A stretch of 64,000 bases of DNA from Chitinophagaceae bacterium UBA4411 (lineage in GTDB: Bacteria > Bacteroidota > Bacteroidia > Chitinophagales > Chitinophagaceae). Under the pieces are notes generated by a model, which saw only the letters and a program-made list of their open reading frames with translations, did no database searches and had not been told where the DNA came from. Of this stretch, positions 57,253 through 64,000 are shown piece after piece (the stretch's first letter is position 1; every line of letters starts with the position of its first letter). The position numbers and the translations under genes are program-made. The DNA is taken from assembly GCA_002400415.1 (NCBI GenBank), contig DGQP01000002.1, forward strand, positions 124,001 through 188,000. The letters run 5' to 3'.

Positions 57253-57873
57253 TTACATTATCTTCTCCACCTCCACTCCCCGCAGATCCCGCAGCTTGTA
57301 CAACAATTCCTCCTGCCGGTTCTTCGGCACACCTATCTCTACGGAACAGAACAACTGCGTTTCCTGTTTCAGCACCGTGCATTCAAACTGCTTCACTAAT
57401 TTCATTACGTCATTCATCTGGGTATAATCAAACTGCACCCGGTATAAAATAAGGATAGGCTTCGGCACCACGGCTGTTACCTGCAGCACCATTGAAGAAA
57501 CCATTTTGTACGCATTGATCAGTCCCGGCACACCCAGCAACGTGCCGCCGAAATAACGGACCACCACGATGAGAATATTCGTGGCCTGTTTGCTGTCGAT
57601 CTGTCCGAGTATGGGCCGGCCGGCCGTACCGGAGGGCTCGCCATCATCACTCACGCGGAAGGTATTCCCATCCAATCCCAGCCGGTAGGCAAAACAGTGA
57701 TGCACGGCTTTGGGATGTTCTTTTTTTAAGGCGGCTAGTTTTTCTTTAAAATCACTCACATCAGCAATCGGGTAGGCATAGGCAATAAACTTACTGCCCC
57801 TGTCTTTGAACTCAGCAGTGCCCGGCACTTCTATCGTATTATAATATTCACTCTCCTTGATGTCTTCAGGCAC
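57253..57873 (-). CDS. yigZ: YigZ/IMPACT-family protein
   Basis: A 206-residue protein of the YigZ (UPF0029) family. KDRGSKFIAYAYPIADVSDF, the signature HHCFAYRLGLDGNTFRVSDDGEPSGTAGRPILGQI and VVVRYFGGTLLGVPGLINAYK are all present, followed by the C-terminal DUF1949 ferredoxin domain (about 140-206). Function is not settled; eukaryotic relatives modulate translation control. I take the GTG at 57873, which overlaps the upstream gene's stop by 8 nt; a GTG at 57912 is an alternative. Confidence 0.93.
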   Translation of the reverse strand: MPEDIKESEYYNTIEVPGTAEFKDRGSKFIAYAYPIADVSDFKEKLAALKKEHPKAVHHCFAYRLGLDGNTFRVSDDGEPSGTAGRPILGQIDSKQATNILIVVVRYFGGTLLGVPGLINAYKMVSSMVLQVTAVVPKPILILYRVQFDYTQMNDVMKLVKQFECTVLKQETQLFCSVEIGVPKNRQEELLYKLRDLRGVEVEKIM

Positions 57874-58093
57874 TTTTTTCCTTTTTAAAGTATAAATAAT
57901 ATACCTGTACACAGGCGATCACGATGTTGGGAATGATCACCGGCAGGTTCATGTTCAGCAGGAAGCCATACACGACAAAAACGGCAGCTCCCAAAAAATT
58001 AATGGTCCTGATAACCCTTATATCGGAGCTGACCACAAAGCTGATCACCACCAGTGCAGCTGCCAGATATCCAACCCAGTCGATCCAGTTCAT
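57866..58093 (-). CDS. Small YgjV-like membrane protein
   Basis: A 75-residue protein with three membrane helices (WVGYLAAALVVISFVVSS; TINFLGAAVFVVYGFLL; PVIIPNIVIACVQVYYLYF), resembling the YgjV/SWEET-repeat type. Its ATG overlaps the ribD stop by 4 nt and its end overlaps yigZ by 8 nt, so ribD, this gene and yigZ form a coupled unit. Function unknown. Confidence 0.85.
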   Translation of the reverse strand: MNWIDWVGYLAAALVVISFVVSSDIRVIRTINFLGAAVFVVYGFLLNMNLPVIIPNIVIACVQVYYLYFKKEKSA

Positions 58094-59172
58094 ACTTCAT
58101 TTTTTTGATAATAAAAGATACGTAGCGTATCTGTAGTAATCGTTGTTTCTTCTTTCAATATGGCATTAGCCAGTTGCGGGCCACGCAACCCCTTCCCAAT
58201 ATTAAACTGATCATTGCGAATGACGCGGGCCTCATTCCAGCAGCCGGCATCAATGAATGATTGCAGCAACCGGGCGCCGCCTTCCACCAGCACACTCTGA
58301 ATTTTTAATTCATACAATGCTTTCAGCACTTGCGGCAGCAGGCTTTCCTTCTTGTTTACCTGGTAATACAGCAGGTTGTCTTCTTCCTGTTGTTTCACTG
58401 CATTAAAAACAACCGTCTTTACTTCTTTATTAAAAACTTTTAATGAAGCAGGTAAACGCAGGTTCATATCCAATACTAACCGCACCGGCGATGGCCCCGC
58501 CCATGACCGTACCGTGAGTGAAGGATCATCCAGCAAAGCCGTATTGGTTCCGATCATTATCCCGGCTTCTTCACTTCTCCATTTGTGCACTAACCGGTTT
58601 GAATATTCATTGCTTATTAGTAATCTTTTGCTGTGAGAATCCCGGATCCCCCCTGCTGGGGACGGAGGGGCTATAAACCCATCCCCCGTTTCAGCCCATT
58701 TTAAAATAATATACGGCCGCTGCTGCTGATGAAATGTAAAGAACCGTTTATTGAGTTCGACAGCTTCTTTTTCCAGGATGCCCAGTTCCACTTCCACACC
58801 TGCTGCTTTTAGTTTCTCAATACCTTTTCCGTTCACCTGTTCAAACGGATCACGGCAGGCAATTACCACTTTTGGTATTTTATGCCGGATAATCAGGTCA
58901 GCACAGGGCGGTGTTTTTCCAAAATGAGCACAGGGTTCTAAGGAAACATATAGCGTGGATTGACTGATCTTTTCTGCCTGACCATTTTGAATGGCCTGAC
59001 CAACCGCATTCACTTCCGCATGAGCTTCACCGTATTTCCGGTGCCAGCCTTCGCCAATGATCTTTCCTTCATGTACGAGCACAGCTCCCACCATCGGGTT
59101 CGGCGCCACATGACCCGCACCCAGCCGGGCCAGTTCAAGACATCGCTGCATATAATACCAGTGAGGATGCAT
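58090..59172 (-). CDS. ribD: Bifunctional riboflavin deaminase/reductase
   Basis: RibD deaminates and then reduces the pyrimidine intermediate in riboflavin synthesis. The 360-residue protein has the deaminase zinc site His51 (EAHAEVNAV) and Cys81/Cys90 (PCAHFGKTPPC), and a C-terminal DHFR-like reductase domain (from about 153: YIILKWAETGDGFIAP ... LISNEYSNRLVHKWRSEEAGIMIGTNTALLDDP). Residues about 169-181 (PPSPAGGIRDSHS) are extra to the family and encoded by a C/G-run dispersed repeat, apparently inserted in frame in the loop after the first reductase strand. Confidence 0.95.
   Translation of the reverse strand: MHPHWYYMQRCLELARLGAGHVAPNPMVGAVLVHEGKIIGEGWHRKYGEAHAEVNAVGQAIQNGQAEKISQSTLYVSLEPCAHFGKTPPCADLIIRHKIPKVVIACRDPFEQVNGKGIEKLKAAGVEVELGILEKEAVELNKRFFTFHQQQRPYIILKWAETGDGFIAPPSPAGGIRDSHSKRLLISNEYSNRLVHKWRSEEAGIMIGTNTALLDDPSLTVRSWAGPSPVRLVLDMNLRLPASLKVFNKEVKTVVFNAVKQQEEDNLLYYQVNKKESLLPQVLKALYELKIQSVLVEGGARLLQSFIDAGCWNEARVIRNDQFNIGKGLRGPQLANAILKEETTITTDTLRIFYYQKNEV
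58641..58670. repeat. C/G-run dispersed palindrome inside ribD
   Basis: GGATCCCCCCTGCTGGGGACGGAGGGG-type core within the coding sequence; similar to repeats near 356, 1051 and 26590. It encodes PPSPAGGIRD in RibD. Confidence 0.6.
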
Positions 59173-59263
59173 TAGTTGTCCATTGTATCATTTAAAGAAA
59201 CAATGGACAAAGATAAACCTTTGCCCATTGACTATGTCCTGCTGACTATTCTTCTTCTCTTCG

Positions 59264-59271
59264 TAAGTTTG
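59264..59271 (+). promoter_or_regulatory. TAnnTTTG box 5 nt before prmC
   Basis: TAAGTTTG followed by CCGTT and the prmC ATG. No good -33 box at 19-21 nt. Suggests a near-leaderless message. Confidence 0.5.
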
Positions 59272-59276
59272 CCGTT

Positions 59277-60134
59277 ATGACCACGCAGGAAGCCACTTAT
59301 TTTTTATTGAATAAACTCCGTACCATTTACAGTGATGGTGAAGCTGCTGAAATGACGGATTGGGTGATAGAATACCTGACCGGTTCCAAAAAAGCGGAAC
59401 GGATGATCTATAAACATGCAGCCATTACTGAGCAGGAAGAAACAACGCTGCGGCAATATGCGGATCGCTTATTGAACCACGAACCGGTACAATATATCCT
59501 GCATGAAGCCTGGTTCTGTGGTTTAAAGTTGTACGTGGATGAAAATGTACTGATCCCGAGACCGGAAACAGAAGAACTGGTGGAATGGATCATTGCTAAT
59601 TGTAAATTCCCGGTTGACACGTTAAGCATACTGGATATAGGCAGTGGCAGCGGTTGTATTCCCATTTCCCTGAAAAGAAGGTTACGGAAAGCAGAAGTAT
59701 GGAGTTGTGATAGCAGTAAAGGAGCATTAGGTGTCGCCCGGAAGAATGCGGAGAAACTGGGTGCTGCTGTCAATTTCTTACAGCTTGATTTTTTAGACCG
59801 CAGCAACTGGCCGCAACTACCAGCTGTTGATATCATCGTCAGTAACCCGCCGTATGTTCCGGAAAAAGATAAGGCAACTATGCAGCCGAATGTATTGCAC
59901 TACGAACCGCATACAGCTCTTTTCGTTCCTGATAACGATGCCCTGTTATTCTATAAAGCCATTGCAGCTTTTGGAAAAGAAAAGCTGAAGCCGGGTGGTT
60001 CTGTTTACATGGAAATACATGAAAATCTCGGCGAAGCGACAAGCCTTCTTTTTAAAGAACAGGGTTATCAAACCGAATTGAAAAAAGATATGCAGGGGAA
60101 GGACAGGATGCTGAAGGCAGTTTGTAGTTTATAG
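59277..60134 (+). CDS. prmC: Peptide chain release factor glutamine methyltransferase
   Basis: PrmC methylates the Gln of the GGQ motif in release factors 1 and 2. The 285-residue protein has an N-terminal helical domain (1-85), the linker VLIPRPETEELVEW, the SAM motif ILDIGSGSGCIPI (119-131) and the substrate-binding NPPY at 190-193 (SNPPYVPEKD). Full length and intact. It ends near a palindrome that separates it from the convergent exbD. Confidence 0.95.
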   Translation: MTTQEATYFLLNKLRTIYSDGEAAEMTDWVIEYLTGSKKAERMIYKHAAITEQEETTLRQYADRLLNHEPVQYILHEAWFCGLKLYVDENVLIPRPETEELVEWIIANCKFPVDTLSILDIGSGSGCIPISLKRRLRKAEVWSCDSSKGALGVARKNAEKLGAAVNFLQLDFLDRSNWPQLPAVDIIVSNPPYVPEKDKATMQPNVLHYEPHTALFVPDNDALLFYKAIAAFGKEKLKPGGSVYMEIHENLGEATSLLFKEQGYQTELKKDMQGKDRMLKAVCSL

Positions 60135-60141
60135 TTTGAGG

Positions 60142-60162
60142 CCTGCCTGCCGGTCAGGCAGG
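60142..60162. repeat. CCTGCCTG palindrome between prmC and exbD
   Basis: CCTGCCTG-CCGGT-CAGGCAGG, a perfect 8-bp stem, flanked on both sides by GTTTGTAGTT-like words. The 'cctgcctgccggcaggcagg' type is a widespread genomic palindrome; here it lies between convergent genes and may stop both transcripts. Confidence 0.6.
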
Positions 60163-60218
60163 TTTGTAGTTCTCCCATTCAACTACCAACTTTAGACCAC
60201 TAATTACAAACCACATTT

Positions 60219-60623
60219 CTATTTAACCGTTGCCACCACTTTTGCTCCTGATTTCTTGGAGAGCCGCATGATCCGGAATACTTCACCGTAATAAGAAGCT
60301 GTATCCGCATTGATCACAACTGTAGGTGTATCCAATGGCGTCTTCCTGTATTTTTCTATTTCCCGGAGTAAGAGCGTATCAATTTGCAAATGATCCACTT
60401 TACTGGAACCGATAAAATAGTTCTGGTCTTTATCAATCGAGACCATAATATTTTGCTTGGCTTTTGTATCCCTGGTTCCCCTGGGCAATCCCACTTTCAC
60501 CACGTTGGGGTTGGCCAGTGTGGCCACGATCAAAAAGAACATCAGCAGGATGAACAGGATATCATTGAGTGAGTCGGTGAACACCTCCCCCGCTTCGCCT
60601 TTATGTTTTTTTCTGAATTGCAT
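60219..60623 (-). CDS. exbD: ExbD/TolR-family biopolymer transport protein
   Basis: A 134-residue inner-membrane protein with one N-terminal membrane helix (DSLNDILFILLMFFLIVATLA) that carries the essential Asp of the family in SLNDIL, then a periplasmic domain (VGLPRGTRDTKAKQNIMVSIDKDQNYFI). With ExbB it uses the proton gradient to power TonB-dependent import. Lies 9 nt after the exbB gene. Confidence 0.92.
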   Translation of the reverse strand: MQFRKKHKGEAGEVFTDSLNDILFILLMFFLIVATLANPNVVKVGLPRGTRDTKAKQNIMVSIDKDQNYFIGSSKVDHLQIDTLLLREIEKYRKTPLDTPTVVINADTASYYGEVFRIMRLSKKSGAKVVATVK

Positions 60624-60632
60624 GCGGGTGAT

Positions 60633-61328
60633 TTATCGGGTTGGTTCCTGTAATACGTCTAAGAAATCGGCAGAAGCTGCTTCCATTTTATTAGCGGTCT
60701 TATCGATCTGGGTATTCAGGTAGCTGTAGGCAAGGTAAGCCCCCAGGCCTATTACCAGCCCGGTAATAGAAGTGATCAGTTTGGTATAGATACCACCGGC
60801 GATGGTACCCACTTCAAATTCGTTAGAATTATTAATATTGGAAAATAACTGCATCAGACCTATCAGCGTTCCCACGAAACCGAATATCGGCGCTGCCTTG
60901 GAAACAACGGATAAGACACCGAGGTTTCTTTCGAGCTTATACATTTCCAGCTGACCCACATTGTCCATACTCTTCTCAATACTGTCGATGGGCTTGCCGA
61001 TGCGTTGTATGCCTTTATCAATGATGCGGGCTACGGGGTTATTGGTATTTTTAGCAAAACTCCGGGCGGCAGAAACATTGCCGCTTACGATATGATCCCG
61101 GATAATATTCATGAAATTAGTATCGATCTTCCCGGCTTTATTGATAGCGATTGTTCTTTCTGCAAAAACATAGACGGCCAGCAACAACATAATGGCCAGC
61201 GGGATCATGATCCAGCCACCCATTTGCAGCAATTCAAAAAAACTGAGATTTCCGTCGTGATTGGTATCGCCTGCGGCGAACCTGGTTACTTTACTCAATG
61301 AGTCAACGATCTGTAAAAGGTCAATCAT
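60633..61328 (-). CDS. exbB: MotA/TolQ/ExbB proton-channel protein
   Basis: A 231-residue membrane protein with three helices: WIMIPLAIMLLLAVYVFAERTI at the N-terminus, then KAAPIFGFVGTLIGLMQLF and GGIYTKLITSITGLVIGLGAYLAYSYL, the proton-channel pair with the conserved GTVxGM-like GTLIGL and a Thr. Partner of the ExbD protein; supplies energy for receptors such as the one at 9674. ATG at 61328 (MIDLLQIVDSL) chosen over an upstream start. Confidence 0.92.
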   Translation of the reverse strand: MIDLLQIVDSLSKVTRFAAGDTNHDGNLSFFELLQMGGWIMIPLAIMLLLAVYVFAERTIAINKAGKIDTNFMNIIRDHIVSGNVSAARSFAKNTNNPVARIIDKGIQRIGKPIDSIEKSMDNVGQLEMYKLERNLGVLSVVSKAAPIFGFVGTLIGLMQLFSNINNSNEFEVGTIAGGIYTKLITSITGLVIGLGAYLAYSYLNTQIDKTANKMEAASADFLDVLQEPTR

Positions 61329-61501
61329 ACAATAATGCTCTTTAGGTGGGTAAATGTAGCACAAGGCTGCTAAATCCGGTTTTGTTTGTTTTCAACAGCT
61401 GTCAACAATCGGGAGAAGAACGAAAAAAATAGTGCCACGTTGTCCGTGGCCGGCAAGTTTTTAAGTTCTTTAACAGGATCTGCTGAAAAGCCAGGAGACA
61501 G

Positions 61502-61570
61502 AAAGTCCGGAAGACGTTACAAGTTTATTGAACGTCTTCCGGACTTTATAGCTTTCCGTCTTCCGGACTG
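61502..61570. repeat. Perfect 17-bp inverted repeat plus third copy, after the band-7 gene
   Basis: AAAGTCCGGAAGACGTT (61502-61518) and its exact inverse (61531-61547) form a stem with a 12-nt loop; the word GTCTTCCGGACT recurs a third time at 61558-61569, ending at the band-7 stop codon. It can terminate the band-7 transcript. The rest of 61383-61501 contains no gene. Confidence 0.75.
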
Positions 61571-62518
61571 TTATTTCGTTGTAGTGGTACCAGCCTGCTT
61601 CACCATCAGCGCCTGTATCTGCTTCATGGTGCCTTCCATACCATCCGGACTGCCATCCAGGAAAATGACATTCCCTTTCCCGTATTCTGCAAAATTCTTG
61701 ATGGCCTCTGTCCACATGCTGAAGAGGATTACATTGGTATCCAGGTTGGCTTGTTTCATTTGCTCAGCAGCTTCCGACATACCCTGCGCCACTTCCCGGC
61801 GGAACAAAGCCACACCCTGCCCGCGGAGACGGGCTGCTTCTTTTTCCGCTTCCGCAGCAATTTTGGTGGCATTACCATCAGCTTCAGCAGCTTTTGTTTT
61901 GGTGATCAGCAAGGCCTGCCCTTCATTTTCAGCCGCTGCCTTCAGGTTATTACTGGCCACCACTTTGCTCATCGAATCAAGGATCAGTTTATCAAACGTG
62001 ATATCGTTGATCTGCAGGTCCTGCAGGTGATAACCCCATGTTTCTAATGTATGATCGATCTCTGATTTTACATACTCAACGATCTCTTTACGGAGTGCCA
62101 GTATCTCTGCCTGCTTTTTAGTAGCCACAAAAGAACGGATATTACCTTCGATGGTCCTGATCAGCGCCTGCATCAGGTCTTTATCCGCAAAAAATTTAAA
62201 CGCCACTTTCTTGATTGTTTCTTCATCTGCATTTTGCACAGAATAAAGCAGCATGCTTTTGAAATACACATTGGCCTGGTCGGCTGTTACGGCCTGGAAC
62301 TCCAGTTCCACCGAACGGTTTTGAATAGATACCCGCCTGTACACAGTTTCCAGGATGGGAATTTTCATATTCAAACCCGGGCGGGCAATGCGGCGGTATT
62401 TACCGAACATGGTGATAACACCAATATACCCCTGGTTGATGGTGAATAAGGAACCAAAAAAGATAATGGCAGCAACAAGCACCCACCAGTAATGTGAAAA
62501 CCAGTTTGCGAAATCCAT
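61571..62518 (-). CDS. SPFH/band-7 (stomatin-like) membrane protein
   Basis: A 315-residue protein with an N-terminal membrane helix (WWVLVAAIIFFGSLFTI, 11-27), a band-7 domain (about 25-205; VITMFGKYRRIARPGLNMKIPILETVYRRVSIQNRS) and a helical coiled region with AEADGNATKIAAEAEKEAARLRGQ. Stomatin/HflK-like proteins scaffold membrane microdomains and proteases. No NfeD partner is beside it. The start lies 20-odd nt after a TACCTTGC box. Confidence 0.92.
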   Translation of the reverse strand: MDFANWFSHYWWVLVAAIIFFGSLFTINQGYIGVITMFGKYRRIARPGLNMKIPILETVYRRVSIQNRSVELEFQAVTADQANVYFKSMLLYSVQNADEETIKKVAFKFFADKDLMQALIRTIEGNIRSFVATKKQAEILALRKEIVEYVKSEIDHTLETWGYHLQDLQINDITFDKLILDSMSKVVASNNLKAAAENEGQALLITKTKAAEADGNATKIAAEAEKEAARLRGQGVALFRREVAQGMSEAAEQMKQANLDTNVILFSMWTEAIKNFAEYGKGNVIFLDGSPDGMEGTMKQIQALMVKQAGTTTTK

Positions 62519-62556
62519 AGTTTTAAAATTTATGCTGCAAGGTACGATATGTTGAA

Positions 62557-63669
62557 CTATTCCCGCATGAACAACAAAACCTCCACCCGCCGGTTGAGCT
62601 GCCGCCCCTCTGCTGTTTTATTGTCAGCGACCGGCCGCAGAAACGAGAAGCCTTTGGCAATGATATTATAGTAGCCTGTTTTCTTCATGATATACAGTTT
62701 GGCCGCAAAAGCCCTGTCAATAGACAGTTGTTCATTCATTTCAAAACTGCCAACATTATCTGTATGCCCCTCAATAATGATCGAATCGGGCTGGCTGCGC
62801 TGTATTTTCATACAAAAGCTATCCAGTATCTTATGGCTTCTTGGCGTCAGCGTGGCTTTTGAGAAATCGAACAGGATATCCGGCAATATCAATGTATCCA
62901 CCTTAACGTAGCTGGTATTAGTTGTGACAGGTGGAGGTGGTGGCGGGTTAGCTTTGAACTGTTTGATCTTTAGTTCCAGGTATTGATGCCGTTCATTTTC
63001 TGCATAGATATCTTCCTTTACCCTTTCCCAGTCGTGACAGATCGTTTCATTCGGATTTACCGGAACCATACTGATATCATCGAGGAAAATAAAAAAACGG
63101 TTCTCCAGCGGATGGATGCGTTCATCCACAAAATCCTCTTTGGCAAAGTAGGCAAACGTGATAAACCGTTCTTCTCCTGTGGCTGTAAAAACAAGATCCA
63201 CTTTTTGCCAGCTGCTGTCCAGTCGTTTCCGGGGTTGCAAAAAAGACCGCAGGTAATAGGTGGGTGTTAATGAGCGAAGCGGTGTTTTCTCAAACAAAGG
63301 ATCCCGGTAAGTGAATAAGACGCCGGTACTGTCAAATACATCATGCGGCGATTTAATAAAAAAGCTGAGCTGGTATTTATTTCCTTTTCTCAGACCACAT
63401 AATAACCGGCTGCGGATAAATGTACGGCTGTACTCTTTTACAAAATGCCCCGCTTCTATCACCATGCAGTTCCTGCCGCTATGTGCCCTTCGCGGATCTT
63501 TGAAATAATTGGAAAACCCGTTGGAAGAGCTGATCCATGCTTCCGGTGCACATTCCACCTTGTATTCGGTACAGGTGTTCACATCTTCAAAACCTCCGTT
63601 TGCCAAAAGACTTTGGGAAAAAGAAAATACGGGTGAGAAAAGGAATAATATCAGTAGCAATAAAGGCAT
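62557..63669 (-). CDS. OmpA-family outer-membrane protein with N-terminal beta-sandwich
   Basis: A 370-residue protein from the ATG at 63669 (MPLLLLILFLFSPVFSFSQS, signal peptide). Residues about 20-215 are a carbohydrate-binding-like domain (NLLANGGFEDV-type start, SLLANGGFEDVNTC; FLDDISMVPV). A Pro-rich linker (NPPPPPPV) leads to a C-terminal OmpA domain (ILFDFSKATLTPRSHKILDSF, IIIEGHTDNVGSFEMNEQLSIDRAFAAKLYI, RQLNRRVEV) that binds peptidoglycan. It likely ties a surface ligand-binding part to the cell wall. Confidence 0.9.
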   Translation of the reverse strand: MPLLLLILFLFSPVFSFSQSLLANGGFEDVNTCTEYKVECAPEAWISSSNGFSNYFKDPRRAHSGRNCMVIEAGHFVKEYSRTFIRSRLLCGLRKGNKYQLSFFIKSPHDVFDSTGVLFTYRDPLFEKTPLRSLTPTYYLRSFLQPRKRLDSSWQKVDLVFTATGEERFITFAYFAKEDFVDERIHPLENRFFIFLDDISMVPVNPNETICHDWERVKEDIYAENERHQYLELKIKQFKANPPPPPPVTTNTSYVKVDTLILPDILFDFSKATLTPRSHKILDSFCMKIQRSQPDSIIIEGHTDNVGSFEMNEQLSIDRAFAAKLYIMKKTGYYNIIAKGFSFLRPVADNKTAEGRQLNRRVEVLLFMRE

Positions 63670-63703
63670 GTACCAGTAATGAAGAAACAAAGTAACTGTT
63701 TTA

Positions 63704-64000
63704 TCAGCTATTCTCTTCCCACACTTTTACCAAATGTACCATGGTCTCCACCGCTTTGTTCATATCCTGTATGCTGATAAATTCCAGTTTGGAATGGATG
63801 GCCTGCTCCCCGGCGAACAAATTGGGGCAGGGCAATCCCATAAAAGAAAGACGGCTGCCATCGGTGCCACCCCGGATGCTTTCCATTTTCAGTTGCAGAC
63901 CAGCCCGGCTGATCGCTTCTTTTGCATAGTTCACCACCTGCGGATGCAGGTCGAGCACTTCTTTCATATTACGGTATTGTTCTGTCACCCTGAATTCAAA
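63704..64000 (-). CDS. pepT: Peptidase T, C-terminal part (runs off right edge)
   Basis: The visible 98 codons encode the end of a tripeptide aminopeptidase: EQYRNMKEVLDLHPQVVNYA and the signature RGGTDGSRLSFMGLPCPNLFAG, where the metal-binding region of M20B peptidases lies. The frame is open to the edge, so most of the protein is outside. It stops 34 nt upstream of the OmpA-like gene on the minus strand. Confidence 0.92.
   Translation of the reverse strand, partial: FEFRVTEQYRNMKEVLDLHPQVVNYAKEAISRAGLQLKMESIRGGTDGSRLSFMGLPCPNLFAGEQAIHSKLEFISIQDMNKAVETMVHLVKVWEENS

Overview
The window is a piece of a Bacteroidota chromosome, most likely from the Chitinophagaceae. This rests on the gene content (7TM-DISM histidine kinases, a TonB-dependent receptor with a CarboxypepD-like N-terminus, a GDP-like mix of SDRs, S9 peptidase, ExbB/ExbD, Bacteroidota-type L-threonine dehydrogenase and KdsA), on many Bacteroidota promoter boxes (TAnnTTTG, sometimes with an upstream TTTG) and on the near absence of Shine-Dalgarno sites. 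The genus is inferred from protein flavour only. No rRNA, tRNA, CRISPR array, integrase or transposase was found.

Layout. 1-5360 (minus strand): tryptophan biosynthesis, trpE-trpG-trpD-trpC-trpF, headed by a consensus promoter, a 19-residue leader peptide with three consecutive Trp codons and a 29-nt hairpin, i.e. a classical-looking attenuator; a DUF559 nuclease gene runs off the left edge. 5376-15559: a secreted protein with a damaged zinc-protease motif, a small GNAT, then a minus-strand uptake/catabolic block (sodium-solute symporter, secreted alpha/beta hydrolase, TonB-dependent receptor, acyl-CoA ligase, alpha/beta hydrolase, SDR) followed by a LytTR response regulator divergent from a 7TM-DISM histidine kinase. 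17828-20275: S9 peptidase. 20521-24794: an AT-rich accessory stretch of four plus-strand genes (YwqK-like lipoprotein, class C beta-lactamase-like hydrolase, VOC-domain lipoprotein, DUF6985 protein) punctuated by repeats. 24933-26584: a YciI/DGPF protein and an ECF42-type sigma factor. 26673-31018: TPR secreted protein, pentapeptide protein, deoxyribosyltransferase-like protein, RDD protein, free-Met-sulfoxide reductase, acylphosphatase. 31028-41552: threonine dehydrogenase, kdsA, lolA, ftsK, a second histidine kinase, DUF423, shikimate kinase, glutaryl-CoA-type dehydrogenase, small membrane proteins.

41553-50487: pyrF and then a nearly complete kynurenine pathway (kynurenine 3-monooxygenase, kynureninase, RidA-type deaminase candidate, 2-aminomuconate semialdehyde dehydrogenase, an atypical SDR, 3-hydroxyanthranilate dioxygenase, ACMS decarboxylase). 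With the acyl-CoA dehydrogenase at 39402 and the 3-hydroxyacyl-CoA dehydrogenase at 54777 this could carry tryptophan carbon through glutaryl-CoA to acetoacetyl-CoA. Tryptophan synthesis and tryptophan breakdown therefore lie about 40 kb apart in one window. 50607-64000: glycerophosphodiesterase, PaiB, a 56-residue lipoprotein, Mrp ATPase, four-helix-bundle protein, membrane proteins, YigZ, RibD, PrmC, ExbB/ExbD, band-7 protein, OmpA-like protein and the C-terminal part of peptidase T.

A striking general feature is the abundance of short dispersed repeats between genes, some of which appear to have entered coding sequence in frame (trpF N-terminus, ribD, perhaps trpG). A second is that several genes start only 4-7 nt after a TAnnTTTG box, which suggests leaderless or nearly leaderless transcripts.
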